Source: Certhia americana (lineage: Eukaryota > Chordata > Aves > Passeriformes > Certhiidae). From it: a stretch of DNA of 64,000 bases. Of the stretch, positions 13,561 through 29,300 are shown one piece after another. Each line of letters opens with the position of its first letter. The stretch's first letter is position 1. Where the stretch lies: assembly GCA_018697195.1 (NCBI GenBank), contig CM031879.1, forward strand, positions 45,902,048-45,966,047, given 5' to 3'. The notes beneath the pieces were generated by a model. The model had not been told where the DNA came from. It made no database searches and saw only the letters and a list, made by a program, of their open reading frames with translations. The position numbers and the translations under genes are program-made.

Positions 13561-16500
13561 TAATGGAAACGAAACAGATTTACACCCAAAAAATGAGGTT
13601 TTCATTCCCTATGCATCCCTATTACTTAACCTTTGAAAACCTGAGAGTGAAAGTGCTTTCCTTTTAATTACAGATGTTCTGCTTTTAGCAGCACTGTCCC
13701 AGTGTCTTTGACTTTGTCCTGGTTTCAGTGAGTATCTAGGTGCTCAGCTTATCCAACTAGTTTTGGCTTCCCTGTACCTGCAGCATCACTTTGCTGCACT
13801 CTGGCCAACAGCTACTCTCCTTCCCTGGTGCTTTACCCCCACTACCCAACTTTGGACTTACTTTCCACCAAAACGCCAAAGAAATGACAGATGTAGCAGC
13901 ATGGCCCAAACACGGAGTGATCACAGCAACCTTTGGCATTGAAGGAGGGAGACAACATACCATGGCAATTTTACAGAAAACAAAAATAAAGGGGACAGGG
14001 ATTTATGAAGTGGGGATAAAAAGGCAGAGAAAACATTGCAGCTTTGGTATAAATGGAAACAAAAAACAAGGTAGAGAAGGGAGTAAGAGAAAATCCATCT
14101 TTACGCTGTGTGAAAGAAAGGAAGGAGAATCTGCCTAGACCTGGTTTTAAATTTCAGGTTATTTTCATGCAGCTTTTATACAAGTTGTATTACTGGCACA
14201 GCCAAGTAATAGATCACTCTTTCCTACCATCTTATTTCCATCAGCATGCGGATGCGTACTGTGTGTGTCCCTGTGTGGGCAAGCCCTGGAGAAAATAGCA
14301 TGGATGCAGAGACACAGAAGACTGATTTTCACATGGGAAAACATAACCATCCTCTTCTTCCAATACTTCTTTCCTCTTCTGTCTGTGCACCACTGTGTTA
14401 CTATAAAGCTGCACAGGACAAGAAGCTCTGGCAAAATAACATGACTGTGGAGAAGTAATGAGGAACAGTTCCAGTAGAAATGATGGCCAGTAGCTGTGCT
14501 ACAAGAGAACCCAAACCATTTTTCTGTTCTTACCTTTTCTGCATTCATTATCACCAAGATGCCTTTTTCTGTTATTTTAAAACAAATAAATAGTCTGTCA
14601 TTACAAAGTGGACCAATCAGCCAAATGGTGTGATCACTTTTTTTAGGCAAGAAGCCATACCTTTTCCAACACAGTAAGTTTTGTAAATTAGAATAACGAT
14701 TCACTCTTCTTCCCTTAAGATACTTATAAATGTACATTCATAAATGTTATTTCAGTTTTTTGGGGTTTTTTGACTGCTTCTTTACCTCCTAGCTCTGGGC
14801 AGAACAGATTTTGGGTAATATGGAAATGATAATGATAGCCCAGATTTCCAGTTTCAGGTCTGCAGCCCAAGATACTGATTTGTGTGGTTATCTGAACTGA
14901 AGCTTGGCTTTCAGTCTTGAAGATTTACTTTCACCATCAGTCTCCTAACACAGGGCATCCTCATACCATTTAATTTCTGATTTCAAAACAACTGGAGAGA
15001 AACAATAAATTATTTCAAACACTGGAAGGCCAGCAGATATGCTCTCTGGTCAAAAGTGCATTGTAGTCCCCTAGACAATACAAACTAATGTGTAAAATCA
15101 GGAAACACAAAGCTGTTCAAAGTCAGGTCATTGCAGCAACATCAGGCAAACTGAAGGAACCAGCAAGATTCCACAAGCAAAGTTTCTGGACCACAGAAAC
15201 CTAACACCGGTGGTGGTGCACAATTCTCTCCATCTCATCTATTTTGGATTAAACACAGATCACCAGTGATCAAGGCTATTTCCTTTCCAATCACAGTTCC
15301 TGGTGAGATGATGCTATTGTCCTGGTCCTTTTCAAGGAATAAGCACCAAAATAAGGTGCTTTCTTACAGGGCCCAAACAGCGTGAGCACTCTTCTACCTT
15401 GTCCCAGAGCTACAGCCTTGCTCCTCTGAGAGGAGCTAATATGGGCTTGTTGGACACCCTTAGCCATCACTCCCAGGCCACCCAGCCCCAACAAAAGGAC
15501 TGCTGCACTTCACTCCTTTTGGAGTCACTGCTGGAACACTTATCAAACTCACGGGACTAAACTGGCTGTGACAGAACTCTCACTCGGCAAAGTGGCCTCT
15601 GCTGAGCTCGAGTGAGGCACATCACATGTCTCTGCTTCACTGTTTTTCTGGAACTAAACACAGATCAGTGTGCACACAGATCATCTGGTCACGTTCTTCT
15701 CATGCCAGATTAGTCAGAAATTAAATGTAACACTCTGTAACAGGTAAGCAGGTGGAGTTAGAGACATGAGCACCAAGGAGTAAAAACAGCAAAAACATGT
15801 AAATTCCTGTACACTTCTTTTCAGAGGAAAAAGGCAAAACACAGGGAAGACAAACTTTACAAGCATTATTTAAAAAATCTAACCAAATACAATATTAAAG
15901 AATGTGAGTTGGAACAAAATCAGGAAAAACAGATGTTACACTTTCAGCAGCATACCTCCACCTGTTATGTCACACCTAGGGCAGGATTCATGGCATTTAA
16001 CTTGAGGCATCGTGAACATGTTGAGGTACAGCCATCTTCAGTAATCAGTGGGGAGACACAGAACTGTCCCATGAGCATTTCACTGCACCCTGAATTGGGT
16101 GGGGTGAATTGTCTTAAGGTGGTGCCTCCATTACCACTAATGCCTAGACCTCCAGCAGGTGGGTAGCAAACTTCTAGATGAATATTAACTGATAAAACCA
16201 GCTTATAGTGCACATTATATGATATTTATGTCTTTATATACAGGACAAAAGAAAATTCAGGCTTGAAATCCTATTTTTTTTCTTTTTCCCTGCCCTTTCA
16301 TGTCTCAATTTACCAGTTGCATGGAACATTACAAAGCCCTTTTTACACATGACCCACATTTCCTTACAGAACACTTACTAAACCCTCACTGAAGGTGAAA
16401 CAGAATTTCACATGCTACTCCAGGAAAAGTGGTTTGACTGAGGAGGTTTTTTGCATTAAACTCCAGTGAAGAGGGGCTTATCTGTCACACCAAGGCATTA

Positions 16501-17007
16501 GTGGTTTCTAGCATTCCTTAGGTTTGTATTGGCACTACTGATCACAAACACACAGGGAGCATAACGAAGCTGTAAGTGCAGATCTGAACCTGTGAAATGC
16601 TGAGCAAGTTCAATCACAGCTGACTGCTGTGGGCGTTGAGGGGATGCTGAAAGAAGCAATCCATGCTTGCAGGATTAAACCTCAACCACACAACTCATCT
16701 ATAAAGAACATGACTAAGAGTCACTAAAAGCAAAGCCTCTGTCAAGGCCCTCTATAGAAAATAAATTGCTTAAGGACTTGCCAGATTGACTTAAGTATTT
16801 TTAGTAGAATTTCAGAGTATTTACTTTCTACCATATTTTAATTCAATTCATCAAATAAATATTATCCATTAAAGATTACACACCTGTGGATCAGAAGTTG
16901 TAAAGGTCAGCCTTTTCAAATTATTTTTCAAAGAAGCCTTGGCCTTTCTTATAACGACAAGTCTTTGTACATAACCTGAAAACTTCCTGCCTTTAAAACT
17001 ACTGGGG

Positions 17008-17024
17008 AAAAAAAAAAAAAAAAG
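17008..17024 (+). repeat. Poly-A run (17)
   Basis: A simple homopolymer between ACTGGGG and GGGTTGG. Confidence 0.95.
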
Positions 17025-18914
17025 GGTTGGTAAAACAGGAATCTCCATTATAAGGCTTCCACCTTTGAGCTCCCTGTGGGCTGCCTGCCTGCCAGAGCGC
17101 TCTGTAGAAGCAAGCCAGTGGGGTACACAGGGCAGTGGCAAGAGATGCTGCCTTCCCAAGGTGAGACTAGGGACAGGTAGAAGGAAAAATCTTTTCAAAG
17201 TTCAATACGCCAAATTTCTCTTTGAATTACAGCAGCGGAAATCTGATTTAATCCTGCCAAAGGCAATGGGGTTGTGCTGGATTTACACGGTGGGAAGCTG
17301 AAATCAGAATTTGGCCTGCCATGTTCAAAGTCACAAAGATGTTTTCCCATTGCTTAGGAGGTCTTCTGTCAGTAACTCTTACACTTATTCAAAGATGTAA
17401 AATGTAGCCCCAAATGTGAAATGCAGCACTTGAGCACTGCTTCCAACCCTCTTTTGCACCAACATAGATAACCATGCAACACAGCAGGCAGGAGAGCATC
17501 AAGATGCAGCATTGCTACCTGCCCAGCCTCCAAGGCAGAAAAGCTTCACTGTGGGTGGAATGGGGCAGTGTGACTTCAGCACATGTGCAACTATTCAAGG
17601 AGTGAGAGAAAAAAGGCCTGTGATTATTCAGTGACTATTTCAGTTCAAAGGCTGATACGAGAAAATAACACTGCATCCTAACTGTGTGTTATTTGGCAAC
17701 TGAACAATTGGTAAAAGAGCAAGAAAATAGTTTGTTAGCACCTTCAATAGCCTGCACTGGATTATTTATTTGCAAGGTAAATGAAACAGAATATACCTGG
17801 ATTTCTCATCTCACTAGATCTCTTTCTGAGGGAAAGCTGCCATTGTGACCAGGTCAGTTCTCACCCTTCATTCCATTAGGCTTGATTCTGCCTAGTCAAA
17901 TGTCTCAAACTCACTTAAGAGCTATCTGTGAAAGAAAAAGGCTGTCAGCTTGTGTCCCTATTTATTTCACTGGGATGCACAAAGAATGGTCAAGAGGGTC
18001 TTCTCAAGGCCCTCTTACTGGGCCTTTACTGTCTGGCTTCAAGCCTGCAGGAAAAGGGACAGACAGCTTCTCTCATGTGTTCCCACTGGCCAAAAGTAGT
18101 CCCAAGGGCACTATTAGCCACACTATCTTACCAAATGCTCATTCAGGTGTGAATTGCTGCATGTACTTTTCCTGAAAGGCAGAAAACTTGTTTCAGGTCC
18201 ACCTGCACACCATGGAGGCTCTACTAGGAGTTATTAGCTGATCACAGATGCTGCTCCCTCTCTGCATCTTGCCCTGTCCAAAAGCAGTAGCAGGATGGCT
18301 TGTTTGAGTAATAATTCTTTAGAAGACTGGCTAGGGCCTAGGAAAACAATGAAATGTCTGTGACATGAAGGCATAAAGTAGTTCAGTGGAAAAAAGAAAG
18401 ACTTATCTGGACTGGTTCAGACTAGTTAGTCACTTTAGCTAACACCTATTTAACTTCAGAAGCTAATGAACACTTTATAGAGAGGATGGCTTTATTAAAG
18501 ATTCAATTATATTCCAATTAAGATGTAAGAGCTGTATTAAGCATCCCTGAAAATACCACAATGTCCTCCAGCTACATGCAGGAAAAAACCCAGGCTACGA
18601 TCCCTGGCTCTTCTAAGGCAAAACACAGGCAAAAATAAAACCTTAAAAAAAAATTACAATTGTCAGGGCTTCTTTACCCTTCTTAAGGAAAAAGAAATGG
18701 GCTGATTCCTTTGTGGGTCTCTTCTACCTGCTTCTTTCCCTCCTCAGTTTTTCTCTGTTGCGGGTAATTCCACATGATTAATAGGCTCTTCTCAGTAGTG
18801 CTCACACAGCTCTTTTAATCTGTCTTTGAATCTGAAGCTGTCTAATCCCCCAAGCCTTTGGCCCCATGAGATACCACCTGAGGATCACAGAATAAGATAT
18901 TTCTCTTTGTTTTA

Positions 18915-19391
<477 letters not shown>

Positions 19392-19425
19392 CTAAGTGAG
19401 GAAGAGAAAAGGGGGAAATTAAAAC
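19392..19425 (-). other. GRIN2B: Splice acceptor and polypyrimidine tract of GRIN2B exon 2
   Basis: Read on the minus strand, a C/T-rich tract (TTTCCCCCTTTTCTCTTCC) is followed by TCACTTAG, with the AG at 19393-19392. It is a strong acceptor 18 nt before the start codon, with no competing AG between tract and junction. Confidence 0.88.
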
Positions 19426-20375
19426 CAAGTGATAAATTGACAAGTCAATCACGCACTCAGCCTTCAAAGTACATCCATTGATCTTGCTCAGCCACTAGCT
19501 CTCCTCCCAGCTATCCTTCTAATCTGATGCCTAGCCCTTTGGCTACATTCAGAGCTCTGTTAAAGTTGGAGGGTCAGACCAGTCCAGCCCCTACTTCAGA
19601 GTCTGGCATCACATAAGAGAACAGCTGTCAGCAGAAGATGGAATCATGTCATCTCTCAGGTCCCATGTCACTCTGAGACCCAAGTCAAAAGTGATAGGGA
19701 ATTGTCCTCTGACAGCCGATCAGCTGTCTTTGTGAAATTAATTGCTTATGTCAAGCCAATGTCTGAGTGCTCACCCTCAACACAAAGGAATAGTCATTCC
19801 TAGTCCTTGTGATCAGTTTAGACTTGTGCTGGAGGTATAGGCAGGGAGACTGAGAAGATCAGGCAGATAGGGACTCCCTTTTCATTTCTCAGCAAAGTCC
19901 CTTCAGAATAAAGTGAGGGCAAATGGGCAAGCTCATTGGATGCATATGTACATGTGAATCCATTGCATACACCACCAGAACACATACAGCTCCAGTATGT
20001 AGTACGGTCAGCCGTATACTTCCCACCAATACAGGATTCGTCTTTAAGCTAAAAAAAACCAAAAAAAAACCAGGAATACAGAATTTCCCAGCAATCATGG
20101 CCAAAACTGGATCAGGATCCTTCAAGTCCATATGACATCTGTGTTTGCACAGAAGTAAAAACGCCAACAGAGCTTACAATGGTTCACCCTTAGCTACTAC
20201 AGCCAGGCATGCTACATCAATTTTCTCCCTGAGCATGTCCACTTTATTTTGTAATCACAACAGTAGAAATGAAAAAACCTGATGAAATCATCTCTCTAGC
20301 CCCTGCATGAGTGGGACAGCTCCCTGTGGGACTGTTCCTTGATCTTTCTTTATTCAGTCATGCTTTAATAGTAGT

Positions 20376-20560
20376 TCACATTTCCACAGCACTTTTCATC
20401 CTCAAGGCACTCTATAAACACTAATGAACTAATTCTTAGAGCACCCATGCAGTCTAAGGATCAGAGACAACAGAGCAGTTTCCCCCTATCTGCCCACCAC
20501 ACCTGTGAAAGGTAGCACCTGCTTGGTGTGCCCAGGGCCACACTGATGTTCAGGCATTTC
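20376..20560 (+). repeat. Ancient interspersed repeat, copy B
   Basis: ACATTTCCACAGCACTTTTC, then CTCAAGGCACTCTATAAACA, matches copies A and C. Further on, GGTGTGCCCAGGGCCACACT resembles the TTGCCCAAGGTCACACAG segment that follows it in full-length elements. This is the longest of the three copies. Confidence 0.6.
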
Positions 20561-23500
20561 AAACTAAAGACGACTTTCCCTCAACACAACAGGTCCTGCT
20601 CATGCCCATAATTCTGTTCTTCATCAATCAGGCACACTTGAAATAAATACACCAGCCCTGCATTTCTTTGTGCTACACTCTGGTCTTGGATGTCCAAGAA
20701 TGGGGCCCTGTCTTACTGTTCATTGCTACATATGTCTCTATCAAATTAACAGAAAGCTGCAGCAGCAGGGACAATGCTGGCAAAACTTTGTGGAAGCAGG
20801 AAGTCCAAAAACAACCCTAGCTGACACCAGCCACCCACAGGGAAAAGGCTTAAGAGGCCTCATCTTGTCCTGCCCAGGAGAACACACAGGCTCAACACCT
20901 GCTCCCTCATTGTCATGCCAAGCAGAGAGGATGTATTCTGCATTGAGATTACTGGATAAATAAGCAGATAATAAAATAGATAATAAATATGCACCGGAGA
21001 AACCAAATCCACTTAAGAAGCTGAAAGGGACTGCGGGTGTGAAGCACCAATCGATTCTAAACTCTCTGAAGGATTCACTTTCTGAGAGATGCTCAGAAGG
21101 AGAACCAAGAGACTTTGAGAGTTTGGCAAAATGAACAGTTAACTTCATTCCAGTATGACTGTTATCCTCCAATTACGAGTCACTAAATTAGATTCCTTCA
21201 CAGAGAAATGCAGTCCCCATTTCTGCAATGCTTTATTAACTTTAATGCACTCTATATGCTCTGTCTCTCACTCTCTTGCTCACTCACTTAAATGCTATAT
21301 TTGTTCTCTTAAAATATGTCTGCTGTGGTCCCTCTGCATCGACTCATACAGTATATTACGCTTGGTTAGGCAATGGTTAGTTGTGATGCCCAGGGAGGAG
21401 AGTGTAGATTTTTCCCATCCCCTTTCCCACCAGGAATAATTTAGAGGGCCTTCTAACCCAGGGCTCAGATAGCATTCGAGCAGGAGCTCTACAGGCAGTC
21501 ATGGCAGCTGTCAGCCTTCGCACCCAAGCACATGCTTCTCCCAGTGGGAAAAATGGCAGCCAAGAAACCCATTTTCTACTCTTCACCTGCATTAAAGCCA
21601 ACAAATCTCTACCTATAAGCAAGAAAAGAGAGCCCAGATCCTGAAGAGTAGGTGCCAGTCTGTTGGGTGTCTGTGCCCCACTTGGGCAGGTTTTTCCATT
21701 CATCGCAAGGTGGAGTTATCTGCAAAGTGCAGATCCTCAGGCTGTGGCCAGATATGCAGGGAGCAGCCAGAGCTAGGAAGAAACTAATTCAAAGAGGAGG
21801 CTTGGTAGCCAATCTGCCATCTCCAATTTGGATCCTCAGCCATAAGCCCTCTCTGGATCAGGCAGAGCAACGCTTAGGTAGCCTGTGTTGTACCAGCCAA
21901 GACACCTCTCTCTCCATCTCTCACTCACACATAACACATCTGTCATGCTCACAATGTCTTTCAGGTGCTCTATGGGTAGTCTGTGTGCCAGACAGCAGAG
22001 TTCTTCTAAGGGAATAGCAGGTTGGTCCAGGTTGGGCTCCCTCATAGGATGGGAGCTGGGCATGGGATAAGGCAGGAGAACATCAATAAATCACACCCAG
22101 CTCACGGCTGAGTGTGGTTTTCACCATTCAGCTCCCACAAGGCAGCGTAGGGGTGAGCAGCTCAAAGACTAAATCAGGGATGCTCGTGGTGTTACAATCC
22201 CTTCCCTCCTTGGGGCTGACTTGTGTTCACATCAGCAGCCACTCCTCACACAGCTGCTCACATGCATGTGCTGGCTGCTAGAGAACAGGACAGACATCCC
22301 AACGCCAACCTCACCTCGTGTTCCTCCTCTGGTCTGGCTCACTGCAGGCCCCTTTTTAATGTGTGCTAGTAGAGACAAGGCAGGCTTATTAGTAGAGACC
22401 ATCAGACTTATTATCAGATTAAGGGGACCCCAGAACTATTGTGAAAATGTGTTTCTGCATACAGAGCAACAAGTTTGTCCATAATTTCTATAGTGATCAA
22501 GTGCAAACATTCAAGGTACTCAAACAAGAAAGCACTGGAGGCAGCACACAGACCTCCTTCTAGTGTGTTCCTGTTTTCAGTGAGAAAGATGGAGAAATTC
22601 ACACACTAAGAAACTCATAAGCACCTGACAAGGCTACAGCTGTAAAACAGGGCATTTACCATTTGTCCTTAAAAAAAAATTTAATTATTTTACAGTATAA
22701 TTTCACTAGTGAACAATGATTATAAAAACATGCAGGCATATTTTATTACCAAGTATTTTACATGAGCAGGATTTTCCTTTAGACGTGGTGTGGGGCAACA
22801 CAGTGTTTTAAGTGTTTTTCTGTGATTGTGGCGCTCCAAAACAATTTAGTAAATACCAAACTCCAGACTGGTATGTAAAATCCTTTACACTTTACTGCAC
22901 ATTATCATATTGTCTCTGACTCCCTAGAAAATAATATATGGTAGGGCCATTAGATTCAGTGGTTTTACAGACATATCTATATTTAGGTATAAACATGCCA
23001 GTAAAATCATTATACCTCGATAATCTTATTTTACTTACCAATAAAATATATCCACCATTGTAGAGGAATGCAGTGTGTACTTACTGCAGAGCAGTGTTAC
23101 ACAATCACTTTCAAAATGGGAAGTGAAAGCTAACTTCTGCAATTGAAAATGCAAGAGGAATGTAGGTAGTCAGACAGTAATTATTCCAATTGGAATTTAG
23201 CCAGGACCAAAGGTTAGATCACTTAAAAATATCATGAGAACCTTACTTGACACTTTTCCGTGGATCAGACCTAAGATAAGTATTAACATAAAATTATTAG
23301 GCTGCACAGGCAAAATACAGCTCAGCATTAAGAGATATTTCTGGACGATATTTCAAAATACAGAAAATACACAAATAGGTCACTGTGCATTCAACCAGGC
23401 TAACTGCAAACAGACTACTACTCTAGCACTGTACAGCAAAACCAGGCCATCTTCAGCTCAGGTAAAGAAACTGAGACAGAACAAGGACTGGTCACAAGTT

Positions 23501-24514
23501 TTTGGGGGTAGCTGTGTTGTGTGCTGACACTGGTACCTCCTCCTGCTGCAATCATGCCTTCTAGGTGGCCTTGCACCAATACCCTCTAGGAAGGGTGTTT
23601 GCAGGCTTCCCAAACCCAATCTCCAAGCTCAAGACAGCAAGAGGAAAGGAAGCCGTGTAATACTGCAGATCCAGACAAAAAAGCTGTCTTGAAGGCAGCT
23701 CTCCTAATTAAGGGGAAGACAATTCTTGGGACAGGAGGCTGAACGATGCCCCTAGCCACCATCAAAGGGAACTTCACAGGGATATCTGCTCCAGATGGGA
23801 GAATGAAAAGCCTACCTCCATCTTCCCCCTCTTATGCTTTATTGGAGGGCCACAAGGAAGTTCCTATGCCAGTGTTTTTTGGGCTCTGCTTACTGAGAAC
23901 TCTGACACTCTAAGTACTGCTTAGACTTCAAGCCACAGAATCTGAATTCAACAGCAAACCTTGTATCTGTACCAACTGCGATGCTAATTCCCAACCCTAC
24001 TCTCATCACTAGCCTAATTCCAGGCCTCACCATGATCACCACCCTCAATCCCATTACTACCTAAAGACGGATGTCCTGCCAGACCTGCAGTGTGAGACAT
24101 CAGCATTACCCTTTGGCATCTGCTCACCTTTGACAGCATCTTAATTCACACTGCCTTCATTCCTCTGACAGTTTGAAAAGTATCAGACAATGAACCCAAA
24201 AGCAACCTTATGTTTCAGTGTCTAGTTGGAGGTAGGAACAAATCCATCTCACCTGTGAAATACTTCTCAAACCTCAAACCTAGACCTTTGGGCTAGTATC
24301 CAACACACCACCAGAGAACAAGCACTAGAAGAAGCTGTAGGGAAATCAGTCTTGCACTACATGGCTGCTGGGCTGTCACACAAGGAAATACAAGTATGTC
24401 CAGTCCAAAGAACACTATTTCTGTATTTACCAATGACAGAAGACTGGTGACATTTTGATCTTTTTGTCTACTACCTGCCTTATGGGCAAACTGAAGGAAA
24501 CAAGAAGACCCATT

Positions 24515-24536
24515 AAAAAAAAAAAAAAAAAAAAAA
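24515..24536 (+). repeat. Poly-A run (22)
   Basis: A homopolymer in intron 1. The upstream sequence does not resemble a known gene or SINE, and no target duplication is evident. Confidence 0.95.
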
Positions 24537-26189
24537 GAGTGGCAGGATTAGCCTGGAACCTCATCAACTGTTAGTCCTAAGAGCTGGGGTTTAAAGCTAT
24601 AAATCACACACCACAATTTACACCTAAGTTCCTCCATCTCTCTGATTTCAGCATAGGACAACCTCCCAGTCTCATGGTTACTCTGCAGTGTAGACATATG
24701 GCATATTGTATACCTCTGAAGAAGCATTCCTCTTCTTCTAACACTGCTGTAACTATTATCCTACCACACCTTCAGCACAGGCTAGTTGTACATTGACAAC
24801 TCTTGTGCTGCTGTTTCCCATATTACTGCTTACCACGTAGGTGACATAAGTGCCCATAAATCTTATTCTGGCTCCCAGCCCTGTTGTTCTAGGAATTTTG
24901 TCAACAGACACAAAGAAGAGGAGGAGGATGGATCTGGGGCACGATAGATGTGTCTTGAAAGCGCCTGCACTTCAACTTCAGGTGCTGATAAACAGAATGA
25001 ATGATGCTGCAGGGAAATCTCCATACATTCAGAGCAGAAAGATGGCAGAGACTAGAGACAATGGAAAGTGCCATATACAGTGGTGAATGCAAAAATCCAG
25101 CGCCTGGACCAACAGGTTTACTATGGTGACCCTGAGTGAACAGCCCTCCAAGGGCATTTCAGTAATTTCAGATGAAAACTGATATGGTTTAGTTTATTTT
25201 ACTAGCTTTGGACATCACTTACCATTCTGAGCTATAAATGCTCCTGCAACAATGTCAGAAACATATCCCCAAGGTCTTTTGGACGGGTCTTCCTTCTATT
25301 CTTCACAATCACTCCCTCTCCAGTATGTACTTTTGTCCATGCCTGTAACGTCCCACAGATCCATTTCTATCTAACATACAAAATGTTTCCAATTTTCCAT
25401 TATTTCTCTCAAGTCAGCCTTGTTCTTTTGGGGGATGCATCACACACCCCCAGCCAAAGCCTTCAAAGCCCTTGGAGCTGCCTCATTACCTCACTGTTAA
25501 CTCTCTTTCCATAGACACTGGGTGGAAAACAGCACGTATGTTTACTCCTATTCTCCGTTTATTTTCTTCAGAGCTGTTCTTTCTTTATTAAACCAGGTAC
25601 AAACTCCTCCCGGACTTGGGCAGTGTTAGATACATCAGAGGCTAGTTTATCAAGTTTACCTCTGTCTATCCAACAGGTGTATGCAAGAATAAGGTGAAAA
25701 AGTGCTTTGCCTTCCCTACCCCATGCAAAGAAGGGCAATTCTCTCCCTGCACTTAAGGCAGTACAAAAAATGCTTTGATCATCAATTAGACCCATATCAT
25801 TCCCAATAGATGAAGAACTATGTCTCATTATTTTAAGCTTGCCCAAGGGTAAGTTCCCAGTGTCCTTCCCACTTCCTCCCACCCACATATTTTACATATC
25901 ACGGCTGATAGCTTATACAGCCACAGCCTGCAACCTTCTGTTGAGACCAACACCAAATGATTCACAGAAATCAAAATTTAAAATGCTCTGCTTAATAGTC
26001 TTGCCCTTCCCCCAGTCATTTCAGGATTACTGCTTACAGCACCTGCTTTAGCACACTACCTGCTCTGAATCGACTCAAATAATATTACCACTGTTAGGAG
26101 ATGGCTTACATTTTGAAACATACCCCGAAACTCAACCTAAATTTTCCCTTTGCTCAGCTATCTGTAACTTTAATAATATCTCCTTCATT

Positions 26190-26345
26190 CAGCCTAAACC
26201 ATTTTTCCCTCTCAACTCACCGTTTCCACAGTGAAAATGCTTGTAGGTGGTTATCTGATCACCCCTTGAGACTTGCCTCTGCTGCAGCAAAAGTTCAGCT
26301 GTATTTACTGCTCCTCATAATTCAAGTCCTCTTGGATCCTCATCA
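26190..26345 (-). mobile_element. Possible highly decayed CR1/L3-like fragment
   Basis: GGTTATCTGATCACCCCTTG followed 60 nt later by CTCATAATTCAAGTCCTCTT is laid out like the antisense 3' region of older CR1 relatives. The similarity is weak, and the stretch may be unique sequence. Confidence 0.25.
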
Positions 26346-29300
26346 GGATGAGCAAGGGAGAATAAAGGAAATGGCTGGGCAAGGGAGCAAACGAGTGGGT
26401 CTGACCTGCTTACCCAGACTGGCACACACGTGCAGAGCTGCGGGACTCAGTGTCACACACACAAAAGCCATTAAGAGAGACAGCAGGTCAGTCTGGCATT
26501 GCTCAGTGCCAACTTCTAAATGCCAGAGCAGAGAGGCTTGGCACAGCCACCCCTCTCTGCAAGCCTGGCTTGCAGAGCCAGGCTAGAGCCACTATTCCCC
26601 TGCCAGGATCTCACCCTTCCCCCAGCATCCCGCTTAGAGAAGTTTAGAGGGTTGAGACAGGTCCTCTCTGCCAGAGACTGAAATATCCTCACCACCTGGA
26701 GGGTTCAGTTGCCACAGCTGTCACTCCATGCATGTGTATGCTCTGCTTGAAACAAGGGATTTCAAAGCTTATGAGGCATACACCATTTCCCACTTGTAAC
26801 TGCTGTCCCACCTCAGAACAGAATCTCAGCTCAGAGCAAGACCATCCAAATCAAGGGACATGCTGCTTCATGCCAGGCCTCTCCACAGGATTTCAGCATG
26901 GTTGAAAGCAGCTTTGCCTCCTGAAGCGCAAGACTCAGTTTAAACAGGCAGCAGAATGCTACGCAGAGCAACACTGGATTCGCCTCTTAAATAGAACTGA
27001 AACCCCTTGAAAATCCATTGGACAATCCCTTTCTTCCTTTCTTAATTCTCCACTTCCAGTTTTCATTTCCAAGCAGGAATCGACAGCACATTAATAACAT
27101 GAGGATATTAAAGACCACAATTTCCAAAAGCTGGGGATTTAAATACCTCCGATCCATTAATAACCATGAGAAACAAACATTTAACTTCACTTGGATAGTT
27201 TGGAAAAGCACATCCTTGGAGTTTCTCATTATTTGATGTATTGAGGTTTTCTATTCAACTTTAATCAATTCTGCATTTTATGCATTGACAGATTGATACT
27301 ATGAAAATCAAAATTTAAAAAATAAGGAGAATTTGAAATTTCCAAAGGTGGAAGGACTTTCCCATTTCCCAGACTCTCTCATGGACCTCACTCAGTACCT
27401 GCTCATTCCCTGTATCATTTCATTAAAGGGAAAACACAGAGCAGGTAAACAGAATCTGCACTGACTCTAGAAGGCAGCTGCAAAATTCCACACCAGTGCC
27501 AAGATCCCCATTGATTACTCAAAATCTCACATCAAGAGACAGTGTTAAATTACTTGGATGCCAGATGTAAACAGTGCCAAAGTAAATTCAGAACAGTTTT
27601 TTAAAACATTCCATAAACAGGAAAGAAAATATTCCCTTTTTTAGGCCAAAATGAACTGATTCCTTCTTTTACAAGTCTGACAATTCTAGAAAGGGCATCT
27701 GAGTCAGACGAAGACAGCCTCAAACTACACTTGCACTTTGGACACACTCATCTTGTTTGCTGCCCATCTTCTCACATATGATGTATGACAAGGGATACAG
27801 TTTTTAAAATGAAAACTGCCCATCCTTTAAGAAAGACCTTCATGGGTACACATTTCAGTTTTGGAACCCATGCAGCAGGGACAAGGTAGGAGAAATTATG
27901 CACCACCTCTGCTCTTGATGGCACTGCTACAGCAAATCTGAAAGCCCTAAAGCAGAGCGCCAGGGTTCACCAAGCCTGATCAGACTCTTATGAAGGTGTT
28001 ACAGACAGCAGAAATGGCAGAGAAGGTCACTTAATGCCTGAAGCACCAAGACGTGATGAGGACAAAAGAGCTACTAAGTCGAGGTAGTGGGGTGGAGAGA
28101 GAGATGCATCCTGTGAGCATCCAGGACAAAGCTGCAGTGCTACAGAAGTGGACAGGCTACATTTCCTACCCACCAGCATCCCTCAGGACCCTCATGGCCT
28201 CTGGTTCTCCACTGCTATGTAGCATTTTGGAAAGTGAGGGTTTTTCACCAAGGGACCCTGTGACAGCACCAGCCCTTGTTTGTGATGTAAAACAGGTTAA
28301 TAATCTGAAAGTGAAAGGGACCAAGATAATGGGTTTACCATGTGGAAAGAGGCATGACACAGCCACTGAAGCCAAGAAGAGTCAGAGGCAGGTTCTGGGC
28401 AGGCCGCTAGAAGTGATACAGGAGTACCTAGAAAACTTTGGTATGAGTCTCCTTCCTTGTAACTGCCTGTCTGTTGATTTCTCCTTTCTCCTTCACTCTG
28501 ATCTTTGGGAAAGGACTTTTATGTTCCTGTTATCATTACTTACTGGAAAATAAAACTACCCAGGAGAAATAATAAGGGAAGAAAAATGTGTGACACCTAA
28601 AACAGTGCCATTTAAGATATTTGGAGCTGTATGCTCCCTATCCAGAAGCATCCCAAAGGACACTTATCCCTTTAGAAAAAGTTGATCCTTACAATAAACA
28701 CTAAAGTCAGGATAACTCGAAAATTGATAACTGCAAATGAGAAAAAATTTCTTGTAGTCTCATTTTTTCTTCTCCTTTCCCTCTCTCTTCTTCCAACCCA
28801 ACTCTCTTCCCTTTTCTTAACTTTCTGAGTTCAATGACCAGTAAGGGACCAGCCATCGAGCAGCTGGATACAATATGCTTTCACAGTACATTAGTGCTGT
28901 GCACCAGACCATGCTGTGCCTGCAATTGTATGACAGGTCAGGGCTAATTCATCTTACTGAGACCTTCAATCAACAGTGTCCAGAAAGTTCTCCCAGTTGG
29001 AGGGACCCAGCCCAGCAGCCACTGACCTTTCCCTCTGCTCAGCACTCGATCATATTTACAGAGCTGCAGTGACGGAAAGATACGCAGGCAAAGCCATGTC
29101 TGGACCACAGCTCAGCTCATCGCTGGCAATTGATGCTTCAGTGACAGGGATGGGAAGACCCAATCCAGTGCAAACAGACCAGATTTGGCTCAGCTGAAGG
29201 CCATTTCCATGCTTTTTTTTCCTCTGTTCTTTGTTTTCTCCAGCCTCTCAAATTCATTGATGCTGGCTGCTTCAGGCACCTTTCCCAGTAGCTCATTCAA

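Noticed and set aside
14165..14737. A 190-codon minus-strand frame in intron 2
   Set aside because: Low-complexity AT-rich stretches, no known domain and no splice pair. The length is within chance for 64 kb scanned in six frames.
28053..28553. A 166-codon plus-strand frame in intron 1 followed by AATAAA
   Set aside because: No homology or motif is recognised, and AATAAA is common in this composition. It is kept only as a remark.
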